Source of the DNA: Trissonchulus latispiculum | Taxonomy: Eukaryota; Nematoda; Enoplea; Enoplida; Ironidae | Assembly (NCBI GenBank): GCA_030248195.1 | Contig: JASAND010008754.1 | Location: 1-64,000 of the forward strand | DNA: 64,000 nucleotides | Reading direction: 5' to 3' | Shown here: positions 60,901 to 64,000 of the stretch, piece by piece | How positions within the stretch are numbered: position 1 is the first letter of the stretch | How the letters are laid out: each line of letters begins with the position of its first letter | The notes under the pieces: generated by a model | The model's input: the letters and a program-made list of their open reading frames with translations, nothing else | The model's database searches: none | Told to the model about the DNA's origin: nothing | Position numbers and translations under genes: made by a program

Positions 60901-63348
60901 TTGCTGTTATGATCAAATTATTTCGATTATAGTTTCAATCTTCATCACGCGCAAGCTTTTGATGCTTCTGCATTTTTTGACAAATCGTTTGTGTGAAAAT
61001 AACGCTGTTAGCTTACTACAGCCTACAAGTCTGCTTTTCCAAAAGAGTGTGAAGAGGTGCATAATGACAAGATTGAAATTTCGGAATGGTGCGAGGAGAC
61101 ATGGTCATTCCTAATCTTATTTGTAGGGATCGAGCAAAATTATATACTAAAAAGGTTGTTAGTTATCCTATTCAAGTTTGGAAATGAAATTGTTATAAAA
61201 ACGCTTGCGATAATCGTCACGCAACCTTAGTTCATAAATCAGAATGAACTGAGCTTTTATGAAAGAAATTGATACTAGAAAACGCATTTTATCTTCAAAC
61301 TTTTCCTAAAAACTGCTTTTACTGCCTGATCGAGGTCCCAACTCATGTACAGCACGTTTCGATAGCATAGCATGTTGAAAACTAAAAAAACGAAGACGAA
61401 GGTTAGTGCAGTTAACTTTGAACTCGTAAAATATTTTGTTTCAAGCTTCTAGTACTTCACTATGTATAATGTTGAAAGCGTTAATTTTGCTTAATGCGTA
61501 CGTACTATAGGGTACTTAAGTATACAAAACTATCCAAATTAAGAAATAGGCCAAGTGGGTCGACACAACTTCAGTGGGTCGCGGGTATCCGCAGGTTGCG
61601 AGTCACAGGTCCGCAGGTCACGAAATTGCGTCCAACTTCCAACTATGGAAACTTTCAAAATATCCGAAAAACGCTGCACTGATTACGTACCCTGTCTGAC
61701 GTTTGGGAGCTCGAACGTCAGGCGGGGAGTCCGAATGCTCTAAAATGGGGGCTGCTGGATGCTCCTGTCGCTCATCAAAGTTCTCGGCATCAGAGGAACT
61801 CTCGCTGGACCCATGGCGCTTCTGCTGTTGACGCTGTTCCACCGCACTACAACATCATAACAAAACTATGAAGCGAATGCATTGCTTTAAAATAAAAATA
61901 GACTACACATTTCCACGCACAACTTTACTGTTGAAACCAAAATGAACACAAAAATCATCGCCTGCATAATCGCCGAATTCAGGAAGGAAACTATGTCTAT
62001 ACTTTTAATGCTTTTAAAACTAAACATCACAAACGCCATACTTTACTATCACATTTTACAATTTTTTACCGCAGTCGTTCGTCCTCCCTGCGTCTCTTTT
62101 GAGGCACGTCCTCCCTCTCAGCGGAATGACTTCCAGTTTTCCGCTGCCTTCGAGATCCGCGTTCAGTCTTGGTCTTATCCTGTTCCACATCCGGTTCCGG
62201 CTTTGACTGACGTTTATCCTGGAAAGAAGATCAGACAGCCGAAACTCAACTACTTTGACTTATTCAAAAGGTATTTTTAAAAAACTACCAAAAAGGGCTA
62301 AAATTTATAAGATGACAAGTTTGGTGAACCCCCCCTTAAAAAGCTTTGAGTGCCATGTTAAGGAAAAAAACTTTGGTAGTTATGGTGTTTATGGGTGCCC
62401 TATTTAACGGAGAATTTTCATAAGGTTTCTTGAATACACCTCGCAAAATAAACCAGAGGAGAATAGTTATCTAATATAGAAACTTTGTACGAAATCAGTA
62501 AGCTGTTTGAAAAAGAGGCTCGTTTTCCAATTCTTCTTCTACATTATCTACTTGCAAAAATCTATCACCAAAACACTTCGTCTGAATATATTTCACAACT
62601 ATAACAGTGTTTTTACCAAAAGCAGACACAAACCTGTCGTCGTCTGCCTTCCTCATCCTCCCTCATTTTACGCTTTCTATCACTCGACTGTCTTCTGTCC
62701 GCACTGCTGCTTCCTTCACTGCTGAGGGAATGGCGCTGCTCACGCTGCCTGGGAGGAGATTTTGACGGGGAGCGTCGACGATCTCTAGATTTCTCTGACG
62801 CAGGATGGCCAGAGGAGCGTCGTTCAGGCTCGTCCTCCTGATTACGGCGCTTTCTACTAGTCTCTCTGTCATGGCTAGCCTCATCGCGTCGACGACTGGC
62901 TTTGGTGGGCGGCTCCTCCTCGAGACGGCCGCGATCTTCTCTTCTAGTCCTAAAAATCAGAACATAATATAAAAATCCAAAAATACAAATAATAGTAAAA
63001 AATCATAAACTGAGACAGGCATCGGACTCTCTCTTTGTCTTCCATGGGCGGAATGGTTGTAAAGGAAGTATGTATGAGCAAGTGAAAGGTACATTTTGGT
63101 CAAGAATAGAAAATAACAGGTGCACATTCACAGCAAAATACAGCAAGATAACAATCACCCCTCCATGAGGTCATAGTTTCTTAGCAGATCTTTACCAACA
63201 ACTTTAACAGCTAAGCCCTAGCGCATTTAATCTACACGCATTTCAACAGAAAGATGTGCGTGCGTACTCATACCGAATAGGTGAGGTTCTGCGAACGGCT
63301 CGATTTTCTTCTGCTCTACGTTCCCGATCTACTTCAGGACTTTCAACT
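57800..63348 (-). CDS. Arginine/serine-rich acidic nuclear-type protein, 3' part of gene (seven exons)
   Basis: Seven - strand exons (63274-63348, 62634-62949, 62070-62218, 61691-61846, 60408-60465, 59637-59837, 57800-57982) have GT-AG borders and matching phases, and encode about 378 residues to a TAA stop. The sequence is dominated by Arg, Ser, Glu, Lys and Asp (for example RRSPSKSPPRQR, SSEGSSSADRRQSSDRKRK, SESGSNSESDQDQESD) and is probably largely disordered. Near the C-terminus is SSEEEEEGAEEITEEEQ followed by KLRERALKSLKERRR, which could form a helix. Such composition is typical of pre-mRNA splicing and RNA-processing factors. No RRM, zinc finger or kinase domain is in the visible part; any would lie upstream of the window. 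I do not recognise the exact family. It converges with the MEIS gene. Confidence 0.85.
57983..59636 (-). other. RS-gene intron carrying a large palindrome and G-run DNA
   Basis: It holds the 58234-58888 palindrome, described separately. At 58910-59220 there is a G/C-run block with GGTTACC, CCGGAATGTTTTAG and AAAATTTCAAAAC text related to the G-run repeat at 4975-5345. The remainder has no recognised feature. Confidence 0.6.
58234..58888. mobile_element. Large palindromic element flanked by TA
   Basis: Left TACCCAAGAGTTTATAATA is mirrored by TATTATAAACTCTTGGTA at the right, with TA just outside on both sides (58232-58233 and 58889-58890). The complementarity continues for about 290 bp per arm, including AGACACTCA, GAATAAGCTTGCAAG, the G-run near 58330 and GTTGCGTAGAATGAGATC, to a centre near 58560. 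No ORF. The pattern fits a foldback MITE that used a TA target. Confidence 0.75.
59637..59837 (-). CDS. RS-protein exon
   Basis: Acceptor CTGTTTAG, donor GTACGA, 67 codons in phase 0. It starts GNKDHRQTTRHVDADKRRRQ and includes SPHRRRRRTTSESGSNSESD, with a basic cluster resembling a nuclear localisation signal followed by an acidic Ser-rich run. Confidence 0.87.
59838..60407 (-). other. RS-gene intron with a coding-like GC-rich patch
   Basis: From about 60055 to 60270 two + strand frames are open together: the 88-codon frame ending at 60269, and a second one reading TYMLPPWEIRHGPHQMENPQ from about 60088, followed by a GTAACA donor-like site. Base composition is above that of the intron. I cannot match either frame to a family; it may be a relic of a retroelement or gene fragment. 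Confidence 0.35.
60408..60465 (-). CDS. RS-protein exon
   Basis: Acceptor ATATTTCAG, donor GTAAGT, 58 bp. It encodes SSRRDRVEAEHSEQSSSDD. Its phase (1 nt carried in, ending phase 0) fits both neighbours exactly, which is the main support for so short an exon. Confidence 0.82.
60704..61647. mobile_element. TIR element within an RS-gene intron, about 940 bp
   Basis: The left end CAGAGTTGGAAGTTGG is mirrored at the right by CCAACTTCCAACTATG. Subterminal regions on both sides are rich in GGGTCA, GCGGGT and GTGGGT motifs (60720-60780 and 61550-61625). GAAAC precedes the left end by three bases and directly follows the right end, an imperfect target duplication. The + strand open frame of 162 codons (60626-61114) crosses the left end and is therefore not a gene. 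Confidence 0.6.
61691..61846 (-). CDS. RS-protein exon
   Basis: Acceptor TGTTGTAG, donor GTACGT, 156 bp. It encodes VEQRQQQKRHGSSESSSDAE, then an acidic/Pro segment (EHSDSPPDVRAPKRQTG). The Ser-Ser-Asp/Glu runs are likely casein kinase 2 type sites. Confidence 0.85.
62070..62218 (-). CDS. RS-protein exon
   Basis: Acceptor CTTTCCAG, donor GTAAAA, 149 bp, phase 0 at the start. It encodes DKRQSKPEPDVEQDKTKTER and ends RRREDERLR. Highly charged and without a fold that can be recognised. Confidence 0.85.
62634..62949 (-). CDS. RS-protein exon, main RS/RE region
   Basis: Acceptor GATTTTTAG, donor GTTTGT, 316 bp. It begins TRREDRGRLEEEPP and contains RRRSPSKSPPRQREQRHS and SDRKRKMREDEEGRRRQ. Alternating Arg-Ser and Arg-Glu dipeptides suit an SR-related protein phosphorylated by SR kinases. 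It is clearly GC-richer than the introns. Confidence 0.88.
63274..63348 (-). CDS. RS-protein exon (first visible)
   Basis: Acceptor TATTTTAG, donor GTATGAGT, 75 bp with 1 nt and 2 nt split codons. It encodes VESPEVDRERRAEENRAVRR then TSPIR. The preceding exon would lie upstream, beyond 63348, and was not recognised before the window ends. Confidence 0.8.
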
Positions 63349-64000
63349 CTAAAATAAAAATATTAGTTACACGCCCTATACTACCGTGCGCTTATTAAAA
63401 ATAATTATTAGAAATACACGGCAAGCCCTAGAGCTAAACTAGGGCCAATAGTGAACACATCCATGAGATTTGATCTTAACCGCTGTTATTTATGTCAACA
63501 GAAGCATTTTCTGATTTCCTAATTTTCATGATTTCAATTTATCCACAACCCATACGAAACCATTTTTGTTTATCTTCTCTGGGTCTCCCGAATGAACACG
63601 GTTCCACACAAAAAATAGCTGTAACACTAACTATAATACGCCGAATCGCATTAACATTACTGTTTAGGAAATAATTTAAACTGCATAGATTGTGCTTAAG
63701 CCAATTGAAGTTACATAATTAATAGGTTCATCCTCCCATCCCCAGGCCCAGATCCCATAAAGCCACAGCTCTGGGCTTATTCTAGTGGGGGGGGGGAGGG
63801 GTGGATGGGGGCCCCCTCCATAAACACCCTTTCCCCCCCCAAAAGTAGGTTACCGTTTTCGTACCAACTTTTGCACTGAAAAAATCGCAGAGAAGGCCAA
63901 ATTTTTAAAATTTTTTCGGAGAGTTTTACTAATTTTTGCATAGTTAGCACTAAATCCGCTTATTTTTGACGATTACAATAAGAATAGCGCAATTTTTAGC
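63349..64000. other. Window end, RS-gene intron with G-run repeat
   Basis: No further RS-protein exon was recognised. From about 63780 the sequence has a G-run, a C-run and GGTTACCGTTTTCGTACC, then AT-rich text, similar in style to the G-run repeat family at 4975-5345 and 58910-59170. Confidence 0.45.

Larger units (their letters stand above)
61847..63273 (-). other. Short RS-gene introns
   Basis: Introns 61847-62069, 62219-62633 and 62950-63273 are AT-rich and show no element apart from a C-run near 62328-62336. They are noted for completeness. Confidence 0.6.

Noticed and set aside
60626..61114. 162-codon + strand open frame
   Set aside because: It crosses the left end of the TIR element at 60704 and has no recognisable domain or coding-like composition.

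Overview
This is nuclear DNA of an animal. It is AT-rich, has long introns with GT-AG splice sites, and contains many terminal-inverted-repeat insertions and no operons. It carries one complete gene and the 3' part of a second. The complete gene, on the + strand, is a MEIS/homothorax-type TALE homeobox gene. Its twelve coding exons between 2394 and 51457 join in one frame into a protein of about 620 residues, recognisable from the N-terminal PBC-binding domain, the TALE homeodomain with its PYP insertion, and WFINARRR in the recognition helix. The species cannot be named from the sequence. A non-vertebrate animal is the best guess, because of the long Pro/Gly/Ser linker and the divergent N- and C-termini.

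Layout. 1-2393: upstream DNA with a TATA-less promoter (three CCAAT boxes around a CACGTG E-box) and two short upstream ORFs. 2394-2408: a first coding exon of five codons (MSSQR). About 2360-2945: six TGACAG/CTGTCA motifs, the MEIS/TGIF core, at the start of a MEIS gene. 4664-4896: exon 2. About 4980-29986: a complex rearrangement in which roughly 10 kb is present twice in direct orientation (copies A and C) with a shorter inverted copy (B) between them. Exon 3 occurs three times and exon 4 twice, but exon 3 is intact only in A and exon 4 only in C. 31066-51457: exons 5-12. 51458-57799: 3' UTR and intergenic DNA rich in small elements. 57800-63348: seven exons, on the - strand, of an arginine/serine-rich and acidic nuclear-type protein whose 5' end lies outside the window. 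The two genes converge.

Mobile DNA dominates the remainder. Comparing copies A, B and C gives natural empty sites for three insertions: a 1 kb foldback element (9518-10540), a GGCCC-repeat element (21850-22677) and a 422 bp Tc1/mariner-type MITE flanked by TA (23168-23589). Other non-autonomous elements include large near-perfect palindromes (12650-13230, 27195-27788, 58234-58888), a hAT-like element just past the stop codon of the RS gene (56663-57747), and TIR elements at 54811-55480 and 60704-61647. No transposase or reverse transcriptase ORF was recognised.

The most notable structure is the forward-inverted-forward arrangement inside the MEIS gene, with short microhomology at both junctions. 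It is either a real template-switching (DUP-TRP/INV-DUP-like) rearrangement or an assembly artefact that places two haplotypes in tandem. The split of intact exons between copies, and a block of small indels in copy C, favour an artefact at least in part. Long reads would settle it.
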